NCBI GenBank assembly: GCA_964538455.1
Contig: CAZIDZ010000007.1
Location: forward strand, 41,636 to 105,635
DNA from: JAZDLX01 sp964538455
GTDB taxonomy: Bacteria > Electryoneota > Electryoneia > Electryoneales > Electryoneaceae
Direction: 5' to 3'
Length of the DNA: 64,000 bases
Shown: in pieces, positions 16,772-25,834 of the stretch
Numbering within the stretch: position 1 is the stretch's first letter
Layout: every line of letters starts with the position of its first letter
Notes under the pieces: model-generated
The model's input: the letters and a program-made list of their open reading frames with translations, nothing else
Database searches by the model: none
What the model was told of the DNA's origin: nothing
Position numbers and translations under genes: made by a program

Positions 16772-18336
16772 GCTGGTTAACCTCCCTGGCCCTGCGCCTG
16801 TTCCTCGCCTCGTCCGGAGCGTTCGGATTCAGCCTGCTGGTCAGCCGGTATCTGCTGGCAAAACTGAGCGGTGCGGGGCATCCCGGACTGCCCGTCCTGA
16901 TGATGCTCCTGCCGCTGATGATCGCTCTCGGCCTGGTCTTTCTCGTGCCCGATTGGATTCTCCGGGCGCGGTGGGAGAAAAAATGGCTGCCGACCGCCAC
17001 CGGAGTTCGTGAATTGCCGCCGGAAAAGCGGTTGCCGGTGATCCGCGCGGGGTTGCGTGAGCTGAGCGGTCCCTGGTCGCTTCCGCCCGTTGCGCGCGCG
17101 CGTGCCAGCCTTTACGCGACGGCGTGGGCAAAGACGCTGCTGCGTCTGCGCGTCCGCGACATCTGGGCCTGGGAGCTGTACGCGCTCGCGTGGTACTCGC
17201 TGAAACACGACGTTGACGCGGTGGATGAACTGCGCGGACAGTTGATGGAAAGCCGCACCCTTGAGGACGCCGCCTTCGATGTCGGTTTGTCCGTCCTCGA
17301 TGTGCGTCAGGCGGATGTCGATCTCGCAATCCTCCTCTCGCATGAAGGCCTGGTCCGGGACACCTCCCGGCTCAACCCGGAGCGCCGCGTGCTGCTCGAA
17401 AATGTCTGGCTGGCGGCGTACGCGCGTGATGAAGCGTCGCGCGGTGAACTGCTCCCGCACCTGACGAAACTTTTCCTCAGGCAGCAGCGCCGCGACGAGG
17501 TTTCCGGCCGGATCTATTTGGACGCCTTCATTGCGGGCATCCGCTCTCCCGACCTGCGGATGGAGATGAGAAGGGTCGCTTCGGTGCTCGCCCGCACGGG
17601 CAGGAGTCCCGAGATGACCGCAAATCTGCGGGCGCTGGCGGGTAGTGGGGATGGGCGCGGTGTTCCCGCCGAAGAGGGTGTCGAGGCCGAAACAGGCACG
17701 ATCCTCCGCGCTCCCACGGCGTGGAGCGAGTTTAAATCAGCCTTTCCCAAGGATGTCGATCTCGCGCAGCAGGTGCCCGTTCCCAAGTCTTCGGAGAAAG
17801 GGCGCATCCGGATTTCAAAAAGTGTGGCAATGCAGTTGGAGGCGGAAGCAGGCGTCACGGCGGGTCGGAAAGCTCGCTGGAGAACGAAGGGGGGAACGCT
17901 GCGGCCCGCTTCCCTGAGACGCGTGTGGATGATCCTCGCCCTCGCGGTGATCCTGATCGCAGCGGGCGCCGGTGTCGCCTGGCATCTCACGAGGGGACGG
18001 GCAACTCCCCCTCAACTCGAACCCGCAACGACAGGCAAACCGCTTCCGGTCGGGAATGTCCACTCGGAGTTGCCTTTCACCGTTCAAATCGCGGCCCTGC
18101 CCCAGCGATCCGCGGCGTTTGACCGGGTGCGCACTCTGCGTTCCCAGGGGCTCGATGCCTACTACGTTGTCACCCAGCGCGGAGACGCCCGCTGGTACCG
18201 TGTTCGCTTCGGCCATTTCCCTACGACCCGAGCCGCCCAGGCGACGGCGGACTCCCTGCAGGAACTCGGGATCATCAACGAATATTTCGTCGCAACCTTC
18301 GAACCGGGTGTTGTCCCGCCGGATCGCTCTCGCTAA
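16768..18336 (+). CDS. Membrane protein with C-terminal SPOR domain
   Basis: 522 residues. Two N-terminal hydrophobic segments (about 1-28 and 35-56) precede a long, mostly helical, Arg-rich cytoplasmic-type region, then a third membrane helix (about 388-405, MILALAVILIAAGAGVAW). A C-terminal SPOR domain follows (about 435-515; LPFTVQIAALPQRSAAF, then WYRVRFGHFPTTRAAQATA). SPOR domains bind denuded glycan strands at division septa. The topology places SPOR in the periplasm. Directly coupled to the PBP1 gene by an ATGA overlap, so a role in septal or growth-site murein assembly is likely. The middle region (about 60-385) is not recognised. Confidence 0.85.
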   Translation: MSWLTSLALRLFLASSGAFGFSLLVSRYLLAKLSGAGHPGLPVLMMLLPLMIALGLVFLVPDWILRARWEKKWLPTATGVRELPPEKRLPVIRAGLRELSGPWSLPPVARARASLYATAWAKTLLRLRVRDIWAWELYALAWYSLKHDVDAVDELRGQLMESRTLEDAAFDVGLSVLDVRQADVDLAILLSHEGLVRDTSRLNPERRVLLENVWLAAYARDEASRGELLPHLTKLFLRQQRRDEVSGRIYLDAFIAGIRSPDLRMEMRRVASVLARTGRSPEMTANLRALAGSGDGRGVPAEEGVEAETGTILRAPTAWSEFKSAFPKDVDLAQQVPVPKSSEKGRIRISKSVAMQLEAEAGVTAGRKARWRTKGGTLRPASLRRVWMILALAVILIAAGAGVAWHLTRGRATPPQLEPATTGKPLPVGNVHSELPFTVQIAALPQRSAAFDRVRTLRSQGLDAYYVVTQRGDARWYRVRFGHFPTTRAAQATADSLQELGIINEYFVATFEPGVVPPDRSR

Positions 18337-18371
18337 TCTTCATTCAAGCGGCCTCAGAAACAAGGAATCGG

Positions 18372-19313
18372 ATGGTGAACTCCCTCGACGTCATCGGCGT
18401 CGGACGCGCCGTCATGGATTTCGCCGTGTTGGTCCCGGACTATCCGGAGCTGGACCGGAAAACAGAGGCGTTGGATCGGTTCTACGGCAGCGGCAGCCCC
18501 GTCCCCAACGCCCTCTGCCAGCTTGCTCGGTGGGGATGGGACACGGCGCTGGTGGCGGCTGTCGGAGCGGACCGCGAAGGCGAGGATTTCACATCAAATC
18601 TCGCTTCTTGTTCCGTGGAAACCTCTTTTCTAACAAGAAGAGAGGGGCAATCGACGCCGAGAGCTTATATCTGGGTGGAAGAGCGTACCGGAAAGCGTAC
18701 TGTCGTTTTGGATAGGGCACTTGCGCCGCTCTCGGACGGAGACCTACCTTTCCAAAGTCTGCATCAAGCCCGCTTCTTGTTGGCGGATGGATATGAAGCC
18801 GCTGCGAATATCGCGGCGATGAAAGCCGTCCGCGAGAAAGGCGGGGAAGTGATGCTGGACGTGGGGGCCGTCCGGGAGCTTATGGACGAGCAACTCGCGC
18901 TCTGTGATTGGATTATCGCCTCGCTCAACTTCGCCAAGCAACGCTTCGGAAACCTCGACCTGTTCCAGGTTGTCCGTGAGCTGCTCGGCTATGGTGCGAG
19001 GGGTGTCGTCGTGACAAACGGCGCTGGCGGCTGCGTCGCCACCTGGGAGGACGAGGTGGAATGGTTTCGCAGTTTCCCGGTCGCCACCGTGGACACGACG
19101 GGCGCGGGGGACATCTTCCACGCAGGATTCCTCCACGGCCGCTTGAAGGGGTGGTCGGTGCCGTCGTCCGTGCGATGGGCGGCTGCCGCCGCGGCCATCT
19201 CCACAACCGGCTTCGGTGGACGTGGAAAGCTGCCGGATGAAGCTGAGGTGCGCGAACTGTTGGTCAGGGAAGGGGAACCGTGGGACGGAGAGCCGGAAAA
19301 CGAGTGGAAGTGA
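18372..19313 (+). CDS. PfkB-family carbohydrate kinase
   Basis: 313 residues of the ribokinase fold. N-terminal VIGVGRAVMDFAVLVPDYPE with GSGSPVPNALCQLARWGWD matches the sugar-binding glycine region, and VDTTGAGDIFHAGFLHG near the C-terminus is the PfkB signature 2 containing the catalytic Asp and anion hole. The enzyme phosphorylates a sugar or nucleoside using ATP; the substrate cannot be told. A patch around 18590-18700 is richer in A/T than the surroundings and carries a 9-bp inverted repeat. The last codons overlap the possible upstream starts of the methyltransferase gene. Confidence 0.9.
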   Translation: MVNSLDVIGVGRAVMDFAVLVPDYPELDRKTEALDRFYGSGSPVPNALCQLARWGWDTALVAAVGADREGEDFTSNLASCSVETSFLTRREGQSTPRAYIWVEERTGKRTVVLDRALAPLSDGDLPFQSLHQARFLLADGYEAAANIAAMKAVREKGGEVMLDVGAVRELMDEQLALCDWIIASLNFAKQRFGNLDLFQVVRELLGYGARGVVVTNGAGGCVATWEDEVEWFRSFPVATVDTTGAGDIFHAGFLHGRLKGWSVPSSVRWAAAAAAISTTGFGGRGKLPDEAEVRELLVREGEPWDGEPENEWK

Positions 19314-20200
19314 ATCCGGAGCAGGAGGATCAGCTTGCCCTGCCCGGGTTTGGACTTCCTTCCGGCAATGCGCGTAACGGCAACGGGGCGCAGAACGGGA
19401 AGCCCGAGGACGTCTCCGCGGAAATGGACGTTCCCGAGGAGCTGGAGATCGAGCTCCAGACACGCACCTTTTATCCGGGTAAGAAACATAATGGTCCCTG
19501 GCATAATACAGTGTTTAAAGGCAATAACATGGACGTCCTTAAAAGCATGCCCAGTGAAACCGTGGACCTGATCCTCACCGACCCGCCTTACAACATCAAC
19601 TACCGCTCCAACCGCCGGGTTAAAAAAGCAAAGTTCAAACACCTCGAGAACGACAACAACAACGACTGGATACCTGAGTTTGCCAAGGAAGCCCACCGTG
19701 TGTTGAAGAATGACCGCCACCTCTACTGCTTCTGCCGGCACGACACCTATCCCCAGTTCATCGCTGCGTTTCAGGAAGCCGGTTTCAAACTGAAACGCAC
19801 CCTGATCTGGGTCAAGAACAACCACGGAAGTGGCGATTTGAAAGGGGATTACGCCCCTCAGGACGAGTGGATCATCTATTGCCACAAGGGCCGCCGGGAA
19901 CTATTCGGGAAGCGCATTTCGAACGTTCTCTATTTTCCCAGATTGAACAGCGACAAGTTGCGGCATTCGACAGAGAAACCGACAAAACTGCTGGAAAAGC
20001 TCATTGAGAAATCGACCAAGAAAGGAGAACTCGTTCTCGATCCCTTTGCGGGATCCGGGTCGACGATGTTCGCTGCAAAAGAGAAGGAACGGTACTATTG
20101 CATCATCGAGCTCGCCGACGCCTACTACCTGACCAGCGAGAAAAGACGCGGTGAACTCAATCAAACTTCGCTTGAGGAAAAACTGTACAAGGATCTCTGA
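19310..20200 (+). CDS. Solitary beta-class DNA methyltransferase (N6-adenine or N4-cytosine)
   Basis: Transfers methyl from S-adenosylmethionine to DNA. Motif IV DPPYNINY (Asp91) comes before motif I DPFAGSGST (244-252), with HSTEKP between them, which is the beta-class order (as in CcrM/HinfI). About 60 N-terminal residues are polar and low in complexity, an extension before the first core motif. GTG 19310 gives a GTGA overlap with the kinase stop, matching neighbouring junctions; GTG 19280 is also in frame. No restriction endonuclease or specificity subunit lies nearby, so it looks like an orphan epigenetic enzyme. The coding sequence uses more AAC/AAA-type codons than its neighbours, a weak hint of transfer. 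Target site unknown. Confidence 0.88.
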   Translation: MNPEQEDQLALPGFGLPSGNARNGNGAQNGKPEDVSAEMDVPEELEIELQTRTFYPGKKHNGPWHNTVFKGNNMDVLKSMPSETVDLILTDPPYNINYRSNRRVKKAKFKHLENDNNNDWIPEFAKEAHRVLKNDRHLYCFCRHDTYPQFIAAFQEAGFKLKRTLIWVKNNHGSGDLKGDYAPQDEWIIYCHKGRRELFGKRISNVLYFPRLNSDKLRHSTEKPTKLLEKLIEKSTKKGELVLDPFAGSGSTMFAAKEKERYYCIIELADAYYLTSEKRRGELNQTSLEEKLYKDL

Positions 20201-23200
20201 TGGCCTGCGAACACAATCGGAACCGAAATGGACGCCGGGCGAAATCCCGGCCTTTCTCGTGCCTGATCGTCTTCGCCGCACTGGTGTTTCCCGGGGCCGT
20301 CAACGCCGCTTCTCAATGGCAGCAACGTCTCGTTTATCAGATTGATGTTTATCTACACGACCAATCACGATCCCTCGATGCGACCGCCAAAATCACCTAC
20401 GTGAACAACTCTCCCGACACGCTGGGAACGATCTGGTTCCGTTTGCCTCCGGCCGCGCTGCGAAATGATTCCCCGGTGGAGCAGACTCGCTACCGTGGGC
20501 TCAAACGCCGGCTCCGCGATGTACCGGAGAAGGAGTGGGGCAACCTTATCGTCCACGGCGCGAACTGCGTAACCCGCCAGGTCCGTTTCGAGCAGTCCGG
20601 AAGCGTTGGGCGCCTGCTGGTTGACCCAGCGATCCTGCCCGGAGATTCGCTCGAATTCAAAATCGAGTTCTCCACGAAATTTCCCACCGGTGAGGCGGAA
20701 GCCCGGATCGGGTACCGCCAGAGGCAGTACAAAGGGGCCTATTGGTACCCGATGGTTTGCCCGTATACGTCGATGTACGGTTGGACCGTGAACCGGTATT
20801 ACGGCACGGCGGAGGCGTATGGCGAATTCGGCGACTACATCGTCCGCTACCACGTCCCCAACCGTTTCATCGTAGCCGCCACAGGCGAGTTGGTCAACGA
20901 GACCGAGGTGCTGCCTCCTGAACGGCTGGCCGGACTCGCTTTCGATAACCCGCACCCGATCTCAATCCCCGCCGGAGATGAGGGCGAAAAAGAAGTCGTT
21001 TGGGAGTACCGGGCGCATAGCGTCCCCGAGGTCGCCTTTGCGATGGACCCGAATTTCCTCATTGATCGCAAGGGTTTCGGGCATTTCGAGGCCTGGGCGT
21101 TCGTGCGCCGTGGGCGGCAACAAAAATGGCCGGACGCCGCCGACCTGATGGGCTGGACGATCCTTCAGTTGGAACGGATTTACGGCCCCTATCCCTGGCC
21201 GAGGGTGATGATGACCGATTCATGGTCCGGCATGGAATACCCGATGCTGACCATGATGAGCAGCGAGACCCCGCGCTATCGCTACTTCCTGATGCACGAG
21301 GTGATCCACAATTACACGCCGATGATCATCCATTCAAATCCGGTGGATGCCCAGGTGCTCGATGAGGGATTCACGACGTTCGTCGAGCACACCCTCGCGG
21401 CTCGCTACGCGGGCACCGTGTGGAACAAGCTGACGGAGGTGGATCGCGGTCCGTTCCGGAAGGAAATGACGTTGCGGGATGACTGGGAGCGTGGATTGCG
21501 GCCCTACTTCACGGCGGTGCTCGCCGGGGAGGATCTGCCGATGGTGCGTGGGGCCGATGTGGCGGAGGACTATCCTCTGTTGCGCGCCTCCACCTATTAC
21601 AAAACTCCCGTGATGCTCAACGCCCTGCGGTATGTCGTGGGTGAAGAGGCGTTCTGGAACGGGATGAAGGAGTATTACCGCCGGGGAGCGTTTCAGCACG
21701 TTGACGAGACGGATGTGGTTGCAGCGTTCAGTGCCGCCGCGAACCGCCCCCTTGGGTGGTTTTTCAAACCGTTCTTGTACGGTTCCGGCGACATCGACTA
21801 CCGCATCGGGCACTTCTCCGTAGAGCAACAGGGCTCCTCGTGGCGCGTGAAATTCACCGTCTCCCGGCCGGGCGACATCCGTTTGCCCGTGAGGCTCGGA
21901 GTGATCACCGCTTCGGGGGACACCCTGCTCGGTGAAATTCCCTTCCTCGACACGGACCCCGGGCTGCCGGGCTACGGGCGATGGGGCACGTGGGATCAGC
22001 TGCACGAACCGGATGATTCCAGGACATTTCAAGCCGACCTGGCCACGGCATCCAGGCCGGTTGAACTGGTTCTCGATCCCGGCCACCTGCTGGCGGACCG
22101 CAACCCGATGAACAACTCCACCCGGCATCATCTCGCCGTCCGCTTCGATACGGGAATTCTTCCGACGGCTCCCGGCGTCCTCGATCGGCCCGCACTTCGG
22201 TTCTCCCCGGCCGTCGGGTATGGGGAGGACATGGGAACCTTGGCGGGCGTCAACGTCAATCACGGTTGGATGAACACGGTCTCCCGTTTTCAAGTGCAGG
22301 CGCTCGGGACGATAAATCCGCCGGGAGAGGATTACCTTGCGCGCTTCGGTTTTTCCAACCCGATACCACCGGGAAACGGCCCCATCCGGGCATCGGTCTA
22401 CGCGGGCAAAGCGTTCGAGGAAATCTGGTACGAAGGGGGTGTCGAGGCTAAATGGCGGCTGTGGCGGCCGGAACGAACGAGTTACCGCGCAAGACTTCGC
22501 ATCGGACATTGGGAACGCGATCGATCGATGGATTCCCACCCCAGCTCATCCTACCTGATGGTAATGCTCAAGAAGAAGTGGACGGCCCTGTACGGCAGAA
22601 GTGCCTCCACGGACGTCTGGATGGCCTCTGGGCTGCAATCTGTGGGATGGTTCTCCCTCGATGCATCTCACCGGACGATCTATGATCTAGCTGCCTATGA
22701 CTACCTGCCTGTTCTCCGCTGGTTCAGGAGTTTTCGCCTTGAACTTTCGGAGAGATATGTGGCGCAGGATGGGCGTGTTCCCTCGCTGTTTCTTGCGACT
22801 CCTGCATTCGGAATGCATTACCTGGTGCTCGGCTCGCCGGTCGCAGGTGCACCGTGGACTTCACTTGCAGGTCCTTACGTGGATCGCCCTGCGCTGGTTC
22901 CCGGGCTCATCAATTCCGATCCGTTGCGGGACTTCGTTTCGCTGGGCACTCGAATGGATTGGTCGCCGCGGTCCCTGTTCGATCCCCGAACGGATATCTT
23001 TATCAGCCGCTTTTGTCAACATTTGCATTTCGGGATTTGGGGCAGCGGTTTGACACGCAGTCTTAAATTCACCTCGCGGGAAATTGCGTACAGTGCTGGA
23101 GTGGACGCTCAATTGGCTGACTTTTATGGTCTTACATTGACTCTGGCATTGCCGGTCGTGGTCAAACGTCCGGGCAAGATTCGAGCCGACTATGATGGAT

Positions 23201-23271
23201 TGCGTTCCCTTACCTGGAACCAGAATGTTCGATTTCTGATCTCTTTGGATTCGGATCTTTTTGTACGTTGA
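20200..23271 (+). CDS. M1-family metallopeptidase with long beta-rich C-terminal region
   Basis: Gluzincin aminopeptidase-like protein, 1023 residues. A hydrophobic N-terminal signal (about 19-35) suggests export. The M1 N-terminal beta-domain is followed by the catalytic domain: GMEYP in place of the GxMEN motif, then HEVIH (His366, Glu367, His370) with the third zinc ligand Glu389 exactly 18 residues later (DEGF). From about residue 640 to the end there is strand-rich sequence with many aromatic residues, ending ISLDSDLFVR, like an outer membrane barrel rather than the usual ARM-repeat M1 tail. The last 600 bases are less GC-rich than the rest. The ATG shares one base with the methyltransferase stop. 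Confidence 0.88.
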   Translation: MACEHNRNRNGRRAKSRPFSCLIVFAALVFPGAVNAASQWQQRLVYQIDVYLHDQSRSLDATAKITYVNNSPDTLGTIWFRLPPAALRNDSPVEQTRYRGLKRRLRDVPEKEWGNLIVHGANCVTRQVRFEQSGSVGRLLVDPAILPGDSLEFKIEFSTKFPTGEAEARIGYRQRQYKGAYWYPMVCPYTSMYGWTVNRYYGTAEAYGEFGDYIVRYHVPNRFIVAATGELVNETEVLPPERLAGLAFDNPHPISIPAGDEGEKEVVWEYRAHSVPEVAFAMDPNFLIDRKGFGHFEAWAFVRRGRQQKWPDAADLMGWTILQLERIYGPYPWPRVMMTDSWSGMEYPMLTMMSSETPRYRYFLMHEVIHNYTPMIIHSNPVDAQVLDEGFTTFVEHTLAARYAGTVWNKLTEVDRGPFRKEMTLRDDWERGLRPYFTAVLAGEDLPMVRGADVAEDYPLLRASTYYKTPVMLNALRYVVGEEAFWNGMKEYYRRGAFQHVDETDVVAAFSAAANRPLGWFFKPFLYGSGDIDYRIGHFSVEQQGSSWRVKFTVSRPGDIRLPVRLGVITASGDTLLGEIPFLDTDPGLPGYGRWGTWDQLHEPDDSRTFQADLATASRPVELVLDPGHLLADRNPMNNSTRHHLAVRFDTGILPTAPGVLDRPALRFSPAVGYGEDMGTLAGVNVNHGWMNTVSRFQVQALGTINPPGEDYLARFGFSNPIPPGNGPIRASVYAGKAFEEIWYEGGVEAKWRLWRPERTSYRARLRIGHWERDRSMDSHPSSSYLMVMLKKKWTALYGRSASTDVWMASGLQSVGWFSLDASHRTIYDLAAYDYLPVLRWFRSFRLELSERYVAQDGRVPSLFLATPAFGMHYLVLGSPVAGAPWTSLAGPYVDRPALVPGLINSDPLRDFVSLGTRMDWSPRSLFDPRTDIFISRFCQHLHFGIWGSGLTRSLKFTSREIAYSAGVDAQLADFYGLTLTLALPVVVKRPGKIRADYDGLRSLTWNQNVRFLISLDSDLFVR

Positions 23272-23279
23272 AGGTGATG

Positions 23280-24719
23280 ATGCTTCCGGTAAAAACGTTC
23301 CACGATCCCCCTCGACTCCATTTTAGCGGCATCGGGGGCACCGCGATGGTCGCCGGGGCGCGGCTCGCCCTGGAGGCGGGGTGGGAGGTGCGCGGCAGCG
23401 ACAGTCCGCTCTACCCTCCGACATCGGAGATGGTTCACGAACTGGGGGTTCATCTCTACGAGGACTATGCCGCGAAAAATCTCGACTGGGGACCGGATCT
23501 CGTTCTTGTTGGCAACGCACTGAGCCGTGGAAATCCGGAAGTCGAGGAACTGCTGAGAAAGCGGATCCCCTACGCCAGCCTGCCCGAATGGCTGAAGAGT
23601 GTGGTGCTGCAGGCCCGGCGTCCGGTGATGGTCAGCGGAACCCACGGCAAGACCACGACATCCGCGCTCGCCGCTTTTCTTCTCGATCGCTGTGGATTGG
23701 AACCCGGATTTCTAATCGGTGGACAGCCTCTCGACTTTTCCCATTCGAGTAGGCTGGGCGCCGAAGGCACCCCGTTTGTCATCGAAGGCGATGAGTACGA
23801 CACCGCGTTCTTTGACAAACGCGCCAAGTTTTTCCATTACATCCCCGAAATTGCGGTGGTCACCTCGATCGAGTTTGACCACGGCGATATTTACGCGAGC
23901 GTGGAGGAGATCGAAAGGGCTTTCCGCCTGATGCTTCGTCAGGTGCCGCCGGGGGGCTGGTTGATCGCCTGCGCGGACGACCCGCGTGCGGCCGCACTGA
24001 CAAAGGATGCTCCCTGCAAAACCTTTACCTACGGTTTCTCGCAGGATGCCCACTGGCGAGGCCAGGAGACCGGAATCTCCTCCGGATTCAGCGGACTCGC
24101 CGTGTACCGTGGCCGGGAGCGGTTCGCGGAACTTGCGGTGCCGCTTTTCGGTCGCCACAATCTGCAGAATACCCTCGCGGCGGTCGCCGTGGCGGCAATT
24201 TTGGGCGCGTCGAGCCGCGATATTCAGGACGCGGTGATGCAGTTTCGCGGGGTGCGGCGGCGGATGGAAGTCTTCCTCACTGTGGGGCAGAGGCTGTTCG
24301 TGGATGATTTCGCGCACCACCCGACGGCAATCCGGGAGACGATCGCCGCTGCACGGTTGCGCTGGCCGGACCGGAAACTTCGAGTTGTGATTGAACCTCG
24401 ATCCAACACGATGGTCCGCCGCACACACGAAAAGGCGCTGGCGGGTGCCTTGTCAGGTGCCGACGAGGTCGTAATCGGTCCCATTTACCGCCAGGAACGG
24501 GTTCCTGAAGCCGATCGCCTCGATCGGGGAAAAGTCTTATCCGAATTGAAGAATCACGAGGTACAAGGCTTTTCCACCGATTCCGTCGATGAGATACTAA
24601 AATTCCTTATGGATGTTGATGAAACAAGGGATATCGACCTGATTCTTTCCAACGGCGCCTTTGGCGGCCTGTGCGAGATGCTGGCCAAAGCCTATAAAGA
24701 AACAAAATCCGAAAGTTAG
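23280..24719 (+). CDS. mpl: UDP-N-acetylmuramate:L-Ala-D-Glu-meso-DAP ligase Mpl
   Basis: Murein recycling: attaches tripeptide recovered from old peptidoglycan to UDP-MurNAc in the cytoplasm. About 479 residues. Mur-ligase layout: N-terminal UDP-binding domain (FSGIGGTAMVAGARLA), ATP-binding loop SGTHGKTTTSAL, then the stretch typical of Mpl rather than MurC (GGQPLDFSHSSRLG, EGDEYDTAFFDKRAKF, SIEFDHGDIY), and the C-terminal domain with FVDDFAHHPTAIRE. Start options TTG 23268, GTG 23274, ATG 23277 and ATG 23280 lie close together; 23280 has GAAGG at a good distance. Adjoins the M1 peptidase gene. Confidence 0.93.
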   Translation: MLPVKTFHDPPRLHFSGIGGTAMVAGARLALEAGWEVRGSDSPLYPPTSEMVHELGVHLYEDYAAKNLDWGPDLVLVGNALSRGNPEVEELLRKRIPYASLPEWLKSVVLQARRPVMVSGTHGKTTTSALAAFLLDRCGLEPGFLIGGQPLDFSHSSRLGAEGTPFVIEGDEYDTAFFDKRAKFFHYIPEIAVVTSIEFDHGDIYASVEEIERAFRLMLRQVPPGGWLIACADDPRAAALTKDAPCKTFTYGFSQDAHWRGQETGISSGFSGLAVYRGRERFAELAVPLFGRHNLQNTLAAVAVAAILGASSRDIQDAVMQFRGVRRRMEVFLTVGQRLFVDDFAHHPTAIRETIAAARLRWPDRKLRVVIEPRSNTMVRRTHEKALAGALSGADEVVIGPIYRQERVPEADRLDRGKVLSELKNHEVQGFSTDSVDEILKFLMDVDETRDIDLILSNGAFGGLCEMLAKAYKETKSES

Positions 24720-24736
24720 CAGGGTTGAAATGAAAG

Positions 24737-24750
24737 TCCCGCTTGCGGGA
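24737..24750 (+). other. Short inverted repeat after mpl
   Basis: TCCCGC, TT, GCGGGA lies 18 bases after the mpl stop. It can form a small stem but lacks a T-run; at best a weak transcription stop. The remaining bases to 24925 show no promoter of the type seen elsewhere and no convincing gene. Confidence 0.25.
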
Positions 24751-24925
24751 AATTGACAGTATATGTGGAAGATCTGGGAGCGGATGCGATCCTGGTGGAC
24801 GCCGCGGCCTTCAAAGCCGTTGTGGGACCTGACCGTCCCGGCTCGGTTCGATTCCGAGACGTTCCCGCTACTCTCAGCGGCGCACGATACAGGCGCTGCC
24901 AAGAGAGGTGAACGGAGACCGGCCG

Positions 24926-25696
24926 ATGAGTCTGCGAAATGCTTGCCGCGTCACCTTTCCGAATGCGGACGGGATCGAACTCTGCGGCCACATCGAACGC
25001 CCGCCGGACCGTGAGCCGCACGCTTGGGCGGTCTTCGCGCACTGCTTCACCTGCAACAGGAATTACAAGGCGCCCGTTTATGTCAGCAGGCACCTGGCGG
25101 AGGCGGGCATCGCAACCCTCCGGTTTGACTTCCCGGGCCTTGGTGGATCGGCGGGCGATTTTGCCGATACGACGCTCTCCGGGTACGTTCGCGACGTGAT
25201 CGCGGCGGCGACCTTCCTGGCGAATGAATTCCAGTCTCCTAGCATTCTGATTGGTCATTCGATGGGCGGCTCGTCAGTGCTGTTCGCGGCGTCACGGCTC
25301 CCGGGGATCGAACTGGTTGTCACCATTGCCGCGCCCTCTGTGCCCGGACGTTTTGGGCAGAGCCTGCAACTCGCTCGCGAGCAGGCGCTCGAGCGGGGGA
25401 TTGGGGAGCTGCGCATCGACAACCGCAGCTATCGCCTGCGCTGCGATTTTTTCGAGGACATTGAACGCCATGACGTCCGCGAAGCTCTCGATGCACTCAA
25501 CTCAAAACTGCTGATCATGCACGGTCCCTCGGACGACACCGTTCCGTATTCGAGCGCCGAGCAACTGATGCAATGGGCGCACCCTCCCAAATTCCTGCTC
25601 ACCCTCGATGCTCGCGCCGATCATCTGCTTAGCAGGGAGCGGGACGCACGGCAGGTTGCCCGGGCGATCGCGGTTCGCGTCCGCAGTACTGAGTGA
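24926..25696 (+). CDS. Alpha/beta hydrolase (OsmC-associated hydrolase type)
   Basis: 256 residues. Nucleophile elbow GHSMGGSS carries the catalytic Ser, with the oxyanion region VFAHCFTCNRNYKAP near residue 40 and the Asp/His part of the triad probably in MHGPSDDTVPY and ARADHLLSR. The opening VFAHCFTC and RFDFPGLGGSAG closely resemble the hydrolase half of hydrolase-OsmC fusion proteins; here no OsmC domain is attached or adjacent. Substrate unknown. ATG 24926 is preferred because CGGAGA lies seven bases upstream; GTG 24908 is an in-frame alternative. Confidence 0.88.
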   Translation: MSLRNACRVTFPNADGIELCGHIERPPDREPHAWAVFAHCFTCNRNYKAPVYVSRHLAEAGIATLRFDFPGLGGSAGDFADTTLSGYVRDVIAAATFLANEFQSPSILIGHSMGGSSVLFAASRLPGIELVVTIAAPSVPGRFGQSLQLAREQALERGIGELRIDNRSYRLRCDFFEDIERHDVREALDALNSKLLIMHGPSDDTVPYSSAEQLMQWAHPPKFLLTLDARADHLLSRERDARQVARAIAVRVRSTE

Positions 25697-25776
25697 ACTT
25701 GTAAAAAGTCACGCAAGGGCAAGGGTTTCAAGCGATTCGATCGTTGCTCACGCCCCCGGTGCCCAATCGCCGAATC

Positions 25777-25805
25777 TTGCCTTTCCCGGGCACCCCCGCT
25801 ATATT
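25777..25805 (+). promoter_or_regulatory. Promoter of yggS-divIVA
   Basis: TTGCCT (25777-25782), 17 bases, TATATT (25800-25805); the yggS ATG is 29 bases downstream. One of the clearest examples of the promoter pattern in this window. Confidence 0.6.
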
Positions 25806-25834
25806 GCAACCTGCCTGAAACGGGCGGCAACATC

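Noticed and set aside
24763..25014. Small frame beginning MWKIWERMRSWW before the alpha/beta hydrolase
   Set aside because: Runs into the hydrolase gene in another frame and lacks a ribosome-binding site.
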